This document shows positions 16,338 through 25,775 of a stretch of 64,000 nt of DNA, piece after piece. The notes under the pieces were generated by a model. The model was not told where the DNA came from, did no database searches, and saw only the letters and a program-made list of their open reading frames with translations. This DNA is from Haloarcula rubripromontorii (GTDB taxonomy: Archaea; Halobacteriota; Halobacteria; Halobacteriales; Haloarculaceae). The stretch is taken from positions 62,001 through 126,000 of the forward strand of contig NZ_LIUF01000004.1 of assembly GCF_001280425.1 (NCBI RefSeq). The letters are read 5' to 3'. Both the position numbers and the translations under genes were made by a program. Numbering within the stretch: the first letter of the stretch is position 1; every line of letters begins with the position of its first letter.

Positions 16338-16661
16338 ACCTGACTATACGCCGTCCGGATACTCGGGTGTTGTGAATTATTTCACATAGATGTCATAAAC
16401 GGCGATAGACTGTGCCCATCGACGGCAGTCTCTATCGACTACCGTACAGTTCTCTAATCGAGAAATAGCCCTCGCGATGTGAGAGTTCCGTATAGCGGGC
16501 ATTTAGCCCATTCACCGAGACGATTAAGGCAACAGCTGGTCACTGCGGACAGCAGTGTCCAATATAACTTGTAGGAGCGCATCCCGCTACTACGTCCTAT
16601 TTTATATTTATCATGACTACTAAACCTATTTACAATCCCAGTGCAAATTGCAGGCGTGTTG
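16338..16661. other. AT-rich divergent intergenic region
   Basis: A 324-bp non-coding region between the zinc-ribbon gene and the PAS histidine kinase. It is clearly richer in A+T than its surroundings and holds a dyad at 16371-16386 and a TATTTTATATTTATC stretch at about 16598-16613, a plausible promoter for the kinase about 55 nt upstream of its ATG. No RNA gene or ORF is convincing. Confidence 0.5.
16371..16386. promoter_or_regulatory. Operator-like dyad TGTGAA-TTAT-TTCACA
   Basis: A perfect 6-bp inverted repeat with a 4-nt spacer, overlapping an AT-rich core that could be the TATA region for the minus-strand zinc-ribbon gene (start 16337). Confidence 0.4.
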
Positions 16662-18014
16662 ATGTCCCCGCCGACCGTCCTCCTCATCACCGCCGAGACT
16701 GCTGCCGGAAAGCGGTTACAGGCGGCACTTGAACAGGCAGCAATCGACGCCACGGTCGAGACGACCGACCCCGAATGCGTCGATACGACACTGCTACGTA
16801 CTGCGGTTGACTGTCTCGTCGTCCCGGTGACGTGTGGGGGCATGGCGGGCGGACATCTGGCGGAGGCGGCTACCGGTCTGTATCCGAAGCTCCCGGTAAT
16901 CATGTACGGCTCTGAGGCGGACCGTGGAGAACACATTCAAGCGGTCGCCGACGACGATCTCGGGTCGCCGGAACTGACAGCCGCAGTCGGTGCGGCACTC
17001 GAAAACAGCGAGACGATGGCCGCACGACCGGCTTCGAGACCTGAGACGATACTTGCGACGATGTTTGAGCGGTACTCCGAACACCTGTACGTGAAAGACG
17101 ATGACAGGCACTATCTGTTGCTCAATAATTCGTCGTACGCGCCCCCGGAACTGCTCGGCCGGCGGGACGAAGACGGACTCCCCGCGGGGGCGACATATTT
17201 GGATGCGGCACGCGGTGACGATTTACAGGTCATCAACGACGGGACCGACATCCTCGACATCCACGAGTTCTCGCCGTCGATGGGAAAGCACCTTCGGACA
17301 TCGAAGGTCCCCTGGTACGACGAAACAGGCGAGCTGGCTGGCCTTATCGGGATTACGCAAGACATCACCGACCAGAAGGAGCGCGAACGTCTTCTCAGAC
17401 AGCAGAACGAACGCCTCCGGAAGGTGGCGCTGCTGGCCGCACACGAACTCCGAAACGAACTCCAGGTGTCGACCGGCCATCTCTCGCAGATCGAAGCTGA
17501 CGGCGAGCACATTGGCGCTGTGGAGGAGTCCATCGACCGACTCTCCAGTATCGTCGACAAAGTCGTCTCGCTGGCGTCGAGCGACTCGCCGGAGTTCGAA
17601 CCCGAGCAACAGTGGCTCTCGACGGTCACCTGGGACGTGTGGAGTTCGCTGTCGCTGGAAGCCGCGTCGCTCGAAGTGACATCGGATCGGCGACTGTTGG
17701 CCGACCCGGAATCGATGCGCCTGTTTCTCGAAATCCTGCTCTCGAACGCCGTCGAACACGGCGGGCCGGACGTGGCGATTCGGGTCGGTGCCACGTCTTC
17801 GGGGTTCTTCGTCGCGGACGATGGGCCGGGCGTCGACGTTTCGCCGCCGGAGCGGGTGTTCGAGGCGGGGTACGCATCAGAGAAGCAAAACAGTGGGTTC
17901 GGCCTCTACATCGCCAACCGGACCGCAAAAGAACACGGCTGGTCGCTGTCCGTCGATGACAGCGAGGACGGCGGCGCCCGGTTTACTGTGACCGACGTGG
18001 AACGACCGGATTAA
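16662..18014 (+). CDS. PAS-domain sensor histidine kinase with receiver-like N-terminus
   Basis: A 450-residue cytoplasmic kinase without membrane segments. Residues 1-120 resemble a degenerate receiver domain ([20 protein letters not shown], then LPVIMYGSE). A PAS domain follows at about 130-240, then [10 protein letters not shown] with the phospho-acceptor His at 261, an N box ([10 protein letters not shown]), a G1 box ([10 protein letters not shown]) and a G2 box ([16 protein letters not shown]). It probably senses a soluble signal through PAS and passes phosphate to a response regulator not seen nearby. ATG 16662 was chosen over a GTG at 16641. The stop overlaps that of the convergent UPF0173 gene (TTAA at 18011-18014). 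Confidence 0.85.
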   Translation: MSPPTVLLITAETAAGKRLQAALEQAAIDATVETTDPECVDTTLLRTAVDCLVVPVTCGGMAGGHLAEAATGLYPKLPVIMYGSEADRGEHIQAVADDDLGSPELTAAVGAALENSETMAARPASRPETILATMFERYSEHLYVKDDDRHYLLLNNSSYAPPELLGRRDEDGLPAGATYLDAARGDDLQVINDGTDILDIHEFSPSMGKHLRTSKVPWYDETGELAGLIGITQDITDQKERERLLRQQNERLRKVALLAAHELRNELQVSTGHLSQIEADGEHIGAVEESIDRLSSIVDKVVSLASSDSPEFEPEQQWLSTVTWDVWSSLSLEAASLEVTSDRRLLADPESMRLFLEILLSNAVEHGGPDVAIRVGATSSGFFVADDGPGVDVSPPERVFEAGYASEKQNSGFGLYIANRTAKEHGWSLSVDDSEDGGARFTVTDVERPD

Positions 18015-18730
18015 AGCTCGAAGGTCTCGTCGCCGTCGAGGACGTGGACCTCGGCGTCGCTGCCGGTGCCTTTGACCTCGTTCACGAAGTCCTGCGTCTC
18101 GATTTCGATTGGTGGGAACGTGTCGTAGTGCATCGGGAACGCGTGGTCGACATCCAGCCAGTCGACGGCGACGGCGGCCTGCATCGGCCCCATGGTGAAG
18201 TGGTCGCCGACCGGGACCGCGGCGGCGTCCGGTTCGAGGAACGGCCCGATGACATCGCGCATCTCCGTCATGAGGCCGGTGTCGCCGGCGTGGTAGAACG
18301 TCGTCGACTCCGCGTCGCTGACCTGTGTCGGCTTCGTATCCGAGATGATAAAGCCGCCCGGCATCCCGCCGCTCGTGCCGTAGCTGGTGTCCATGCCGTT
18401 CGTGTGGTCGGCCCGGTGCATCGTGACGAAGGCGTCGCCGATTTCGACGGTGCCGCCGAGGTTCATCCCCATGCCGCCGACGGGGTCGAACTCGCCGAAG
18501 TTGTCCTCGCAGTACTCGACAATCTCGGGCGTGGCCACGAGCCCACAGCCCTCGTAGCGGTCCACGTCGCCGATGTGGTCGGCGTGGCCGTGGGTCAACA
18601 ACACGTAGTCCGGGTCCAGTTCCTCTGGGTCGGTGTCTGTGTGTGGGTTATCGAAAAACGGGTCGATGAGCAACTCGGTGTCGTCGACTGTCACGTGCCA
18701 CGTCGAGTGGCCATGCCATGTGAGTTCCAT
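18011..18730 (-). CDS. UPF0173-family metal-dependent hydrolase (beta-lactamase fold)
   Basis: A 239-residue metallo-beta-lactamase-fold hydrolase. It begins [20 protein letters not shown] and has the metal motif [13 protein letters not shown] (about residues 44-56, HxHxDH), a downstream [12 protein letters not shown] and a final [12 protein letters not shown], all typical of UPF0173/UlaG-like proteins. The exact substrate is unknown. It starts 75 nt from the 3' end of the P-type ATPase gene on the same strand. Its stop codon overlaps that of the histidine kinase gene. Confidence 0.85.
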   Translation of the reverse strand: MELTWHGHSTWHVTVDDTELLIDPFFDNPHTDTDPEELDPDYVLLTHGHADHIGDVDRYEGCGLVATPEIVEYCEDNFGEFDPVGGMGMNLGGTVEIGDAFVTMHRADHTNGMDTSYGTSGGMPGGFIISDTKPTQVSDAESTTFYHAGDTGLMTEMRDVIGPFLEPDAAAVPVGDHFTMGPMQAAVAVDWLDVDHAFPMHYDTFPPIEIETQDFVNEVKGTGSDAEVHVLDGDETFEL

Positions 18731-18804
18731 ACCGGATGCACGCTACTCGCGGCGTCTACTTAATATTACAGTGAGCGGGCACCAAACGGCGGAGTCGAAC
18801 GAAC

Positions 18805-21396
18805 TTACGGCTCGTCGCCACCGCTCTCCGACCGGACCCGTGAGAGCCGCATCGCGTTCCCAGTCACGGCTGTCGTCATCCCGGCATCGCCCGCGAGCAC
18901 GGCGGCCCAGATGGGAACGAGGCCGAACGGCACAGCGATCGCGAGACCGGCTTTGACCGCCAGGCTGGCCCAGATGTTCTGCCGGATGACGCTGTTGGCG
19001 TCGTTCGCCAGTTCGTACAGGTACGGGAGCTTCGAGAGGTCATCGCTCATCAGGGCTATGTCGGCCGTTTCGAGCGCCGTGTCAGTGCCGGCTGCCCCCA
19101 TGGCGACGCCCACGGTCGCGCTCGCCAGCGCCGGCGCGTCGTTGATACCGTCCCCGACCATGGCGACGCCGTCGTGTTCCGCGACCAAGTCGTCGATTGC
19201 GGCGACCTTCTCGTCGGGGAGGAGTTCGGCCTGGTAGCCGTCGACGCCGACCGCCTGGGCAATCGCGCCCGCAGTGTGGTCGTTGTCGCCGGTGAGCATC
19301 ACTGTCCGCTCGACGCCCAGGTCGCGGAGCCGGGCGATGGCGGCGCTTGCCTCCGGGCGCACCTCGTCGGCGACGGCGATGATGCCCTTGATCTCGTCTT
19401 CTGTCCCGACGATGACGACCGTCTTGCCTTCGGCCTGAAGTTCGGGCACGGCGTCTTCCAGCAAGTCCAGACAGTTGTTGCGCTCACAGAGTTGCTGGGT
19501 CGTTTTGGTGACAACACCGCCATCGGTGGTCGCGTGGACATGCGAGAGATCGAAGCCGAGGTCTTCGAACAGCCCCGGTTTCCCGGCATAGTGGGGCGTC
19601 CCGTCGAGGTCTGCACGGACGCCCTTGCCAGTGATACTCTCGAAGTCATCGACCTCGGCGCTTTCGACGCCGGTAGCTCCCGCCTCCGCGACGATAGCCT
19701 CGCCGATGGGATGTTCGCTGCGCTGTTCGAGCCCGCGGGCACACCGCAGGACTTGCTCTTCGGTGTTCCCGTTCAGCGGAATCACGTCGATGACGGTCAG
19801 TTCGCCTTTCGTCAGCGTCCCCGTCTTGTCGAGGGCCACCACGTCGACCGCACCCATCGCTTCGAGGTGGTTCCCGCCTTTGATGAGGACGCCGTTCTTC
19901 GCGGCGCTGGTGATGCCCGAGACGACCGAGACGGGCGTCGAGATGACGAACGCGCAGGGACAGGCCAGCACCAGCAGCGTCAGCCCGTGTACGACGGCGG
20001 TCGACCAGGCCACCCCGAATACGGTTGGGGACGCCAGCGTCACGAGGACGGCGAAGGCGACGACAACCGGCGTGTAGTACGCCGAGAAGCGCTCGACGAA
20101 CTGCTCGCGCTCGGTCTTGTTCGACTGGGCGTCCTCGACCATCTTGACGATGCGCGAGAGGGTGTTGTCGCTGGCCGCCGCCGTGACCTGCACTTCCAGA
20201 TACCCCTCCTCGTTGATCGTCCCGGCGTACACCTCGTCACCTTCGGTCTTGTCGACCGGGACGCTCTCGCCGGTGATCGGAGCCTGATTGACGGCGCTGG
20301 TCCCGTCGACGACCTTGCCGTCCATCGGAATCTTCTCGCCGGGCCTGATGACGACCACGTCGCCGACCTGCACGTTATCGACGGGGACCGTCGTCTCCTC
20401 GCCGTCCTGCAGAACCGTCGCCTCGTCGGGCGAGAGGTCCATCAGCTCTTCCAGCGAGTTCCGCGCGCGGTCCATCGAGTACCGCTCCAGCAGTTCCGCG
20501 ACGCTGAACAGGAACGCCAGCGTCGCGGCTTCAAAGTACAGCGCCTCGCCGAAAGCCAAGCTGGCAGTAAGCGCGCCCAGAATAGCGATAGACATCAGCA
20601 GGTCGATGTCGAGGGTCCGGTTTCTCAGAGAGTAGTAGCCGCCACGCAGGATTTCTTGACCGCCCGTCGCTACCGCGATGAGAAACAGAACGTCGTCGAC
20701 GTACAGCGTCGTCCCGAGAACGCTTCCGACCTGGGCGTTCGCACCGGGCAGCAAGAACTCCAGAAAGAAAGCGAGGCCCAAGGCGACGAACACGCCGCTG
20801 ACCCACGTCTTCAGCGCCCGCGAACTGGTCCAGATCGAGTCGCTCTCATCCGACTGTCCGGCTCCCGTATCGTCCTCCCCCGCCGTCTCCGTGACCTCGT
20901 AGCCGGCGCTCTCGATAGCCGCCACAATGGCCTGCTCCGTCACCGCTGTCCGGTCATACGAGACAACGACCGTCCCGGTGGTCGGCCGCGTGTCGGCGCG
21001 TCTGATACCGTCGACCCCGCCGAGCGCGCTCTCGACCTTCCCGGCACAGGAGGCACAGTCCATCTCCGGGACACTGAGCCGCAGCGTCTCTCCGCCGTCG
21101 TCTTCGACGGTGTAGCCCGCTGCTTCGACGCGTTCCGTGATCGCAGCGAAATCCGTCTCGGCTTCGTCGTACTCGACGACGAGTCGTCCGGCCGCTATCT
21201 GCGGATCGATCGTCCTGATACCAGCGAGTTCGCGGACGCTCGACTCCACCTTGCCCGCACAGGAGGGACAGTCCATCTCCGGGACGGACAGCTGTGCGAC
21301 CTGCCGCGTCCGTTCTCCGTCTACCACTGTCGGAGGACCGTCGTCATCCGCGCCGTCACACCCACCACCATCCGAACAGCTGTCGGACTCCGTCAT
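18805..21396 (-). CDS. Zn/Cd/Pb-type heavy-metal P1B ATPase with two HMA domains
   Basis: An 863-residue metal efflux pump. Two N-terminal heavy-metal-associated domains carry VPEMDCPSCAGKVES and VPEMDCASCAGKVES. A His-free Cys/Asp/Gly-rich tip precedes them. TGES lies in the actuator domain, the membrane metal site is CPC at 479-481, the phosphorylated Asp is D523 in DKTGTLTKG, and SEHPIGEAIV and GDGINDAPALASA are present. The C-terminal membrane segment has GDAGMTTAVTGNAMRLSR; the Asp-x-Gly there is diagnostic of P1B-2 pumps (Zn2+, Cd2+, Pb2+) rather than copper pumps. A TATA-like box and an upstream dyad suggest metal-responsive control. Confidence 0.9.
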   Translation of the reverse strand: MTESDSCSDGGGCDGADDDGPPTVVDGERTRQVAQLSVPEMDCPSCAGKVESSVRELAGIRTIDPQIAAGRLVVEYDEAETDFAAITERVEAAGYTVEDDGGETLRLSVPEMDCASCAGKVESALGGVDGIRRADTRPTTGTVVVSYDRTAVTEQAIVAAIESAGYEVTETAGEDDTGAGQSDESDSIWTSSRALKTWVSGVFVALGLAFFLEFLLPGANAQVGSVLGTTLYVDDVLFLIAVATGGQEILRGGYYSLRNRTLDIDLLMSIAILGALTASLAFGEALYFEAATLAFLFSVAELLERYSMDRARNSLEELMDLSPDEATVLQDGEETTVPVDNVQVGDVVVIRPGEKIPMDGKVVDGTSAVNQAPITGESVPVDKTEGDEVYAGTINEEGYLEVQVTAAASDNTLSRIVKMVEDAQSNKTEREQFVERFSAYYTPVVVAFAVLVTLASPTVFGVAWSTAVVHGLTLLVLACPCAFVISTPVSVVSGITSAAKNGVLIKGGNHLEAMGAVDVVALDKTGTLTKGELTVIDVIPLNGNTEEQVLRCARGLEQRSEHPIGEAIVAEAGATGVESAEVDDFESITGKGVRADLDGTPHYAGKPGLFEDLGFDLSHVHATTDGGVVTKTTQQLCERNNCLDLLEDAVPELQAEGKTVVIVGTEDEIKGIIAVADEVRPEASAAIARLRDLGVERTVMLTGDNDHTAGAIAQAVGVDGYQAELLPDEKVAAIDDLVAEHDGVAMVGDGINDAPALASATVGVAMGAAGTDTALETADIALMSDDLSKLPYLYELANDANSVIRQNIWASLAVKAGLAIAVPFGLVPIWAAVLAGDAGMTTAVTGNAMRLSRVRSESGGDEP

Positions 21397-21418
21397 TACC
21401 GGTGCTAGGCTACCCGGT

Positions 21419-21427
21419 CTTATTAAT
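21419..21427 (-). promoter_or_regulatory. TATA-like box for the P1B ATPase gene
   Basis: On the minus strand ATTAATAAG is centred 27 nt before the ATG (21396). Confidence 0.5.
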
Positions 21428-21444
21428 CCAACTGCTAAATTTGG

Positions 21445-21457
21445 CCCATATAGTGGG
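21445..21457. promoter_or_regulatory. Dyad upstream of the P1B ATPase promoter
   Basis: CCCATATAGTGGG forms CCCA/TGGG arms around a 5-nt core, about 28 nt upstream of the TATA-like box. It could be a regulator site; the arms are short, so this is tentative. Confidence 0.3.
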
Positions 21458-21534
21458 ATATGTTAATAAATAGCTGCGGATTTGTTATTAATCTGGCCGA
21501 TATCGACCGTGTAGCTGGCATTGCCACCCGCCAC

Positions 21535-21798
21535 TCACTCGAACGGTGTCGTCCGCGTCGGTTTCCCCTGTGCGTACCGGATCCAGCGCCGCATGTGTCG
21601 ACCGACGGCCCAGAACAGTACGACAGTCATCGCCAGTAGCGCCGACAAGAAGACGATTCCAAGCCGTATCGGTTCTTCAGTCGGGAGGCCGATAAGCAAC
21701 ACTATCGTCCCGACGAGCGCCATCTCGACACCGCATCGCAGTCCGGGCAACAGGAACCCCGGTGTCGGGGTGTTCGTTCCCGATGAATCCTCTGCCAT
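21535..21798 (-). CDS. Small two-helix membrane protein
   Basis: An 87-residue protein: a short acidic head (MAEDSSGTNTPTPG), two hydrophobic helices (VEMALVGTIVLLIGLP and GIVFLSALLAMTVVLFWAVG) and a basic tail (RHMRRWIRYAQGKPTRT). The positive-inside rule places the C-terminus in the cytoplasm. No family recognised. ATG 21798 is the first start that avoids an unlikely basic extension. It lies on the same strand as the P1B ATPase, 138 nt upstream of it, but that ATPase has its own promoter-like box. Confidence 0.6.
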   Translation of the reverse strand: MAEDSSGTNTPTPGFLLPGLRCGVEMALVGTIVLLIGLPTEEPIRLGIVFLSALLAMTVVLFWAVGRHMRRWIRYAQGKPTRTTPFE

Positions 21799-21944
21799 GC
21801 GCCCCCGTATGCTATCGGGACGATTGTAGTTTGTGCCCGCTCTCCGGGTCGAACTGAAAGGCCCAGTCGACAGCAATCAGGTAATCCGGTTATCGTAAAT
21901 AGCCCTGACCGTGCCTTTTTCGCAGCCCAGACCCACGCTCCAGT

Positions 21945-23030
21945 ATGAAACAGTCTCTCACTCGCCGGGCGATGCTGGGAGCCCTCGGGACAGCTGTTGC
22001 GGCCACGGCTGGCTGTCAGAGTCCCGGGACCGGCAGCGACTCGGGCGGTGACACCGGGGGTCAGTCAGAGTCAGCCGACGCGGTCGCGCAGTCCGACAGC
22101 GTCTACACCGACGTGTACCGGGAAGTGGCCGATGCTGTCGTCTCGATCAGAGTGTACGCCGAAGACGCCCGCGGCGGGCAGGGCAGCGGCTTCCTCATCG
22201 ACGACGAGCATATCGTCACGAACGAGCACGTCGTCGCGGGCGGGGACGAGTACTACGTCCGCTTCGCGGACACCGGCTGGCGTGCTGCCTCCGTCGTCGG
22301 CGCAGACGTGTACAGCGACCTGGCAGTCCTCCGTGTCGGCGCGACGCCGGACGTGACACCCCTCTCGTTTGTCGAGACCGAACCCACTGTCGGGACCGAA
22401 GTCGTCGCTATCGGGAACCCCTTCGGGCTGTCCGGTTCGGTATCGGCGGGCATTGTCAGCGGCGTCGACCGCACGCTCCAGAGCGCCAACAATTTCTCCA
22501 TCGCCGATGCGGTCCAGACCGACGCGCCGGTCAACCCCGGTAACAGCGGCGGACCACTGGTCACGCTGAACGGCGACGTTGTTGGCGTCATCAATTCGGG
22601 CGGCGGCGACAACGTCGCATTCGCTATCTCGGCCCCGCTGACCCAGCGTGTCGTGCCGTCGCTCATCCAGACCGGCGACTACGACCACCCGTACATGGGT
22701 GTTGGACTCCGTGGCGTGTCACCCCGACTCGCCGAGGCCAACGACCTAGACCCTGCATCGGGCGTGTACATCGACAGCATCCTTGAGGGTGGCCCGGCGG
22801 CGGGCGTTCTGCAGGGAAGCGATGGGAGTACGACGGTTTCCGGGACAGCGATTCCCACTGGCGGTGACGTGGTCAGACAGATGAACGACACCCCGACGCC
22901 GACGCGGCAAGCGCTCGGAAGCTTCCTCGCACTGGAGAGCAGTCCCGGCGAGACGGTCGACGTTCTGGTCGAGCGCGACGGGGCACAGGAAACAGTCGAA
23001 CTCACGCTCGGTTCGCGCCCGGAGCCGTAA
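21945..23030 (+). CDS. HtrA/DegP-like serine protease, Tat lipoprotein
   Basis: A 361-residue exported trypsin-like protease with a PDZ domain. The signal is MKQSLTRRAMLGALGTAVAA followed by TAGC: a Tat twin-arginine motif and a lipobox, with the lipidated Cys at 24. The catalytic triad reads H95 (TNEHVV), D125 (YSDLAVLR) and S201 (GNSGGP). One PDZ domain spans about 245-350 (YMGVGLRGVSP to LVERDGAQETVEL). It probably degrades or chaperones misfolded extracytoplasmic proteins at the haloarchaeal cell surface. A CCTTTTTC element about 27 nt upstream may be its promoter. Confidence 0.9.
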   Translation: MKQSLTRRAMLGALGTAVAATAGCQSPGTGSDSGGDTGGQSESADAVAQSDSVYTDVYREVADAVVSIRVYAEDARGGQGSGFLIDDEHIVTNEHVVAGGDEYYVRFADTGWRAASVVGADVYSDLAVLRVGATPDVTPLSFVETEPTVGTEVVAIGNPFGLSGSVSAGIVSGVDRTLQSANNFSIADAVQTDAPVNPGNSGGPLVTLNGDVVGVINSGGGDNVAFAISAPLTQRVVPSLIQTGDYDHPYMGVGLRGVSPRLAEANDLDPASGVYIDSILEGGPAAGVLQGSDGSTTVSGTAIPTGGDVVRQMNDTPTPTRQALGSFLALESSPGETVDVLVERDGAQETVELTLGSRPEP

Positions 23031-23067
23031 CGAACGTCGCTGACCGAATCTGAAGCCCGACCGTGCA

Positions 23068-23499
23068 TTACTGGGTCTGGAACCCACCCTGTTCGCTACG
23101 GCTGTCACCGGCCGCGAGGTAGCCGACGGCGGCGGCGAGCGGCAGCGTTACCGGGAGCCCCACGATAAGCAGGCTGATACCGAGACTCCCGCCGACGAAC
23201 ACGTAGAGCGCAACGCCGGCTGCGGTGACCGTGACGAAGTCCGCGATGGTTGCCAGCGCGGCCAGTCGAAAGCGAACCGCACGCTCGGGACTCTCACCCG
23301 CCGCCGCTCGGTCGCGGTGCCACAGCAGGACGTAACCGGCAAACAGCGCGGTCAGGCCGGCTGACACACCCACGGGAAGGCCGATAAGCAGTGAGAACTC
23401 GATCTGTGGTTCGAAGCCGGCGGTTACCGCGACGGTCGTGACAGCGAACGCCACCAGGCCGAGGAGCATGGCAACGACAATACGGACGTGCGTGTTCAT
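23068..23499 (-). CDS. Four-helix membrane protein, function unknown
   Basis: A 143-residue protein with about four hydrophobic helices (VVAMLLGLVAFAVTTVAVTA; LIGLPVGVSAGLTALFAGYV; a segment around TIADFVTVTAAGVALYVFVG; LGISLLIVGLPVTLPLAAAV) and a polar tail. ATG 23499 follows a strong TATA-like element (ATATATAAAT on the plus strand at 23519-23528) at about 25 nt, which fixes the start as leaderless and excludes an upstream in-frame start at 23520. It resembles haloarchaeal membrane proteins of unknown function. Confidence 0.65.
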   Translation of the reverse strand: MNTHVRIVVAMLLGLVAFAVTTVAVTAGFEPQIEFSLLIGLPVGVSAGLTALFAGYVLLWHRDRAAAGESPERAVRFRLAALATIADFVTVTAAGVALYVFVGGSLGISLLIVGLPVTLPLAAAVGYLAAGDSRSEQGGFQTQ

Positions 23500-23601
23500 A
23501 CGTATCAACTGAACGACCATATATAAATAGACAGCCGCTGCTGCCGAGCAAGGTCTCTAACGGCTTTTTACACAGCGCACGGTCGACCCCGTCGCGTCGG
23601 C

Positions 23602-24561
23602 TTACTCTAACGGCTCGGCGGCGTTCTGTTCGACCAGCGGATCGGCGTTATCAGCCGGCAGTGTCACCACGTCGTCCGTCGAGAGGTCGTACTCCCGCTG
23701 GTCGACGCCGAATATCTCGCCCACGTCGTCCGTTATCCGGACCGTCCGCCGGTCCACGTCGGCGGCCCCAGCCGTGTCAGAGCTGGGTGGTGACTGTTGG
23801 CCGCCGTCAGTCTGCGTCGGATCCGCCGATGGGCTGGAGGGAGAGTCAGCGCTCTGTTCGGCTGGTGGTACCGGAACGTCGTTACCACCGCCCGACACGT
23901 CCGCCGGATCGGATTGACCGCGGACTGTGGGATTGCTGTCCGCGTCCGGCTCGGGCGGCGGCGTCGGTGCGTCGGAGTCCGCCGCTGGCGGCGACTGGTC
24001 CCTGCCGCTGCCCATCATGTCGGCCGCGTCGACGCCCGAGTCCGGCGTCGGCGGTGGCTCGGACTCACCGGCTGTCGCGTCTTTCGCCGCTCGTTGTGGG
24101 TCCGAGTCTGGGTCCGGATCGGGGGCCTGTCGCTCGTCCGATTTCGGCTCGTCGCCGACCGCGCCGGTCGGGGCCTCGCCGGCGATCACGTCGAGGACGT
24201 GGCCCCGGTTGGACTCGATAGCCTCGACCATTGTCTCGAACAGGTCCCGTTCCTCCTGCGTGAGGCCGTCGTCCTCTGTCGGCATGTCCGCCGCGGCCAG
24301 CGACGCCATCTTGACGATTTTACCGACGCGGCGCTCGTAGACGGCCTCGACAGTCTGTTCGGCGGTCTTAATGTCGTCGGTCAGGCGGTTGACCTCGGGC
24401 GAGTCGAACGGGTCCTCGGCGCGCTCGGCGGCGCGGTCGCGCTCCGACCGGAGCTGTTGAATGAACTGGCCGGCGTCCTCGTAGAACGTCTCGCGCAGCT
24501 GCTGGAGCTGGTCGGTCTGGCGTTCGCGCGATTGGACGGACTGGAGTTCGTCTACGTTCAT
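23602..24561 (-). CDS. GINS-complex subunit (Gins51/Sld5-like)
   Basis: A 319-residue protein. The N-terminal ~120 residues are helical (MNVDELQSVQSRERQTDQLQ to TQEERDLFETMVEAIESNRG), the A domain of archaeal GINS51. A long Pro/Ser/Asp-rich, probably disordered linker covers about 125-265. The C-terminal ~50 residues (RTVRITDDVGEIFGVDQREY, then DVVTLPADNADPLVEQNAAE) form the small B domain. It overlaps priS by 4 nt; the priS-gins pair is a conserved archaeal replication module, in which GINS links MCM helicase and primase at the fork. The long linker is a haloarchaeal elaboration. Confidence 0.85.
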   Translation of the reverse strand: MNVDELQSVQSRERQTDQLQQLRETFYEDAGQFIQQLRSERDRAAERAEDPFDSPEVNRLTDDIKTAEQTVEAVYERRVGKIVKMASLAAADMPTEDDGLTQEERDLFETMVEAIESNRGHVLDVIAGEAPTGAVGDEPKSDERQAPDPDPDSDPQRAAKDATAGESEPPPTPDSGVDAADMMGSGRDQSPPAADSDAPTPPPEPDADSNPTVRGQSDPADVSGGGNDVPVPPAEQSADSPSSPSADPTQTDGGQQSPPSSDTAGAADVDRRTVRITDDVGEIFGVDQREYDLSTDDVVTLPADNADPLVEQNAAEPLE

Positions 24562-25736
24562 TCCTTCCCCTTCTCGGCACGCCCGCGGGCCATGAGAAAC
24601 ACGCCCACGTGCTCTGGTACAGTCTGATTACCCGCCTCCAGTGTAAAGCTATCGCCATCTAGCTCGACGAGGCCGCCGTCGGTCACCTCGACGGTGATGT
24701 CGTGGCCCCGGAACGTTTCCGGCACGGGGTCGACCAGCGGGTCGAACGCGTCGAGGTCGTCGCGGTCGATTCGCTGGACCTCCAGCCCGCTCCCGCCGTG
24801 GAGCGAGCCGGGCAGGCGGATGAGCCGGTTCGTGTCCGTCGTCACCGGTTCGTCGATAGGCGCGTTGTCCGCCGCGACGACCTCGTGGAGCAGAATCTTC
24901 GCCAGCTGGTAGAACGCCGGATGCACGTCGATGTTCCCGGCCTCCAGCTGCTCGTAGTTCGACCGGGCGGCGTTCAGCGCCGCCGTCGCCTTCCCCTCGC
25001 CGATGCCGTCGTACTCCTGCAGTCGGTCTAGCGCGTCCGCCTCGTCCATCGCCAGCAGCTCGTCGACGACGGCGAGCATATGTCGGTGTGCGCGGGCGCT
25101 CCAGCCGCCTTCCGTCGAGAGCGTTCGCTTCTGTGCCGGGCTGGACCGGCCGGCCGTACCGGCGACGGACTCCTCGTCGACGAGTTCGTCGAACTCCAGG
25201 CCGATACCGCGGACGTAATCGACGATTTCCCGGCGCGCGTCCCGTTCGAGGTGACGGATGCGCTCGTCGCGGACGTGGACGTGGTAGCCGCGGCCGCCGG
25301 AGAAAACGATAGTAAGATCATCGAAGCCAAAATCGTCTTCCAGAAAGTCGAGCAGCCTGAGCAGCGCGTCCTTGCACTTTTCGAGCATCTCGGCGTAACT
25401 GTCCTCGCCAAGCACTACGGAGGGCAGGTGGTCGGCGTCGAGGTCGAACACGAGGTCCGAGGAGCGCCAGCCCTTGTCCGACATCGTGGAGGCGCTCGGT
25501 TCGTCGTAGCGGCCCGCGGAGAAGTAGACGTGGCGGGGCTTCCGGCGGCCGAGGAAGTCCTCGATTTCGCCGAGGTCCAGCAGCGAACGATGACGGACCA
25601 TCGTCTCGCCGGGGCCCTCAGTCCACGGAATAAACCCCCATTCACGTTCGTTCGCGGCCGGCGGCGGCGTTACGGCTGCCTGTCGGTAGTGGTCGCCGAA
25701 CCGGCCACGGAGGTACGCGCGGGTCCGCTCTTCCAT
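24558..25736 (-). CDS. priS: DNA primase small (catalytic) subunit
   Basis: A 392-residue archaeo-eukaryotic primase. Residues 70-103 carry HVYFSAGRYDEP and VFDLDADH, with the catalytic metal-binding aspartates at 98 and 100 (D102 nearby). The SGGRGYHVHV motif that follows binds nucleotide triphosphate. The C-terminal RLPGSLHGGSGLEV segment is family-typical. The enzyme makes RNA/DNA primers at the replication fork with PriL, which is not in this window. It is first in an operon with the GINS gene (4-nt overlap). GAAAAG about 27-32 nt upstream of the ATG may be its promoter. Confidence 0.95.
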   Translation of the reverse strand: MEERTRAYLRGRFGDHYRQAAVTPPPAANEREWGFIPWTEGPGETMVRHRSLLDLGEIEDFLGRRKPRHVYFSAGRYDEPSASTMSDKGWRSSDLVFDLDADHLPSVVLGEDSYAEMLEKCKDALLRLLDFLEDDFGFDDLTIVFSGGRGYHVHVRDERIRHLERDARREIVDYVRGIGLEFDELVDEESVAGTAGRSSPAQKRTLSTEGGWSARAHRHMLAVVDELLAMDEADALDRLQEYDGIGEGKATAALNAARSNYEQLEAGNIDVHPAFYQLAKILLHEVVAADNAPIDEPVTTDTNRLIRLPGSLHGGSGLEVQRIDRDDLDAFDPLVDPVPETFRGHDITVEVTDGGLVELDGDSFTLEAGNQTVPEHVGVFLMARGRAEKGKE

Positions 25737-25775
25737 CGGCTACCTGCTTGGGGAGGTCCCTTGAAAAGCGTTCGC

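Noticed and set aside
19174..21408. 744-aa plus-strand open frame opposite the P1B ATPase
   Set aside because: It is a shadow of the minus-strand ATPase, whose complete motif set identifies the real gene; the antisense product has no recognisable domain.
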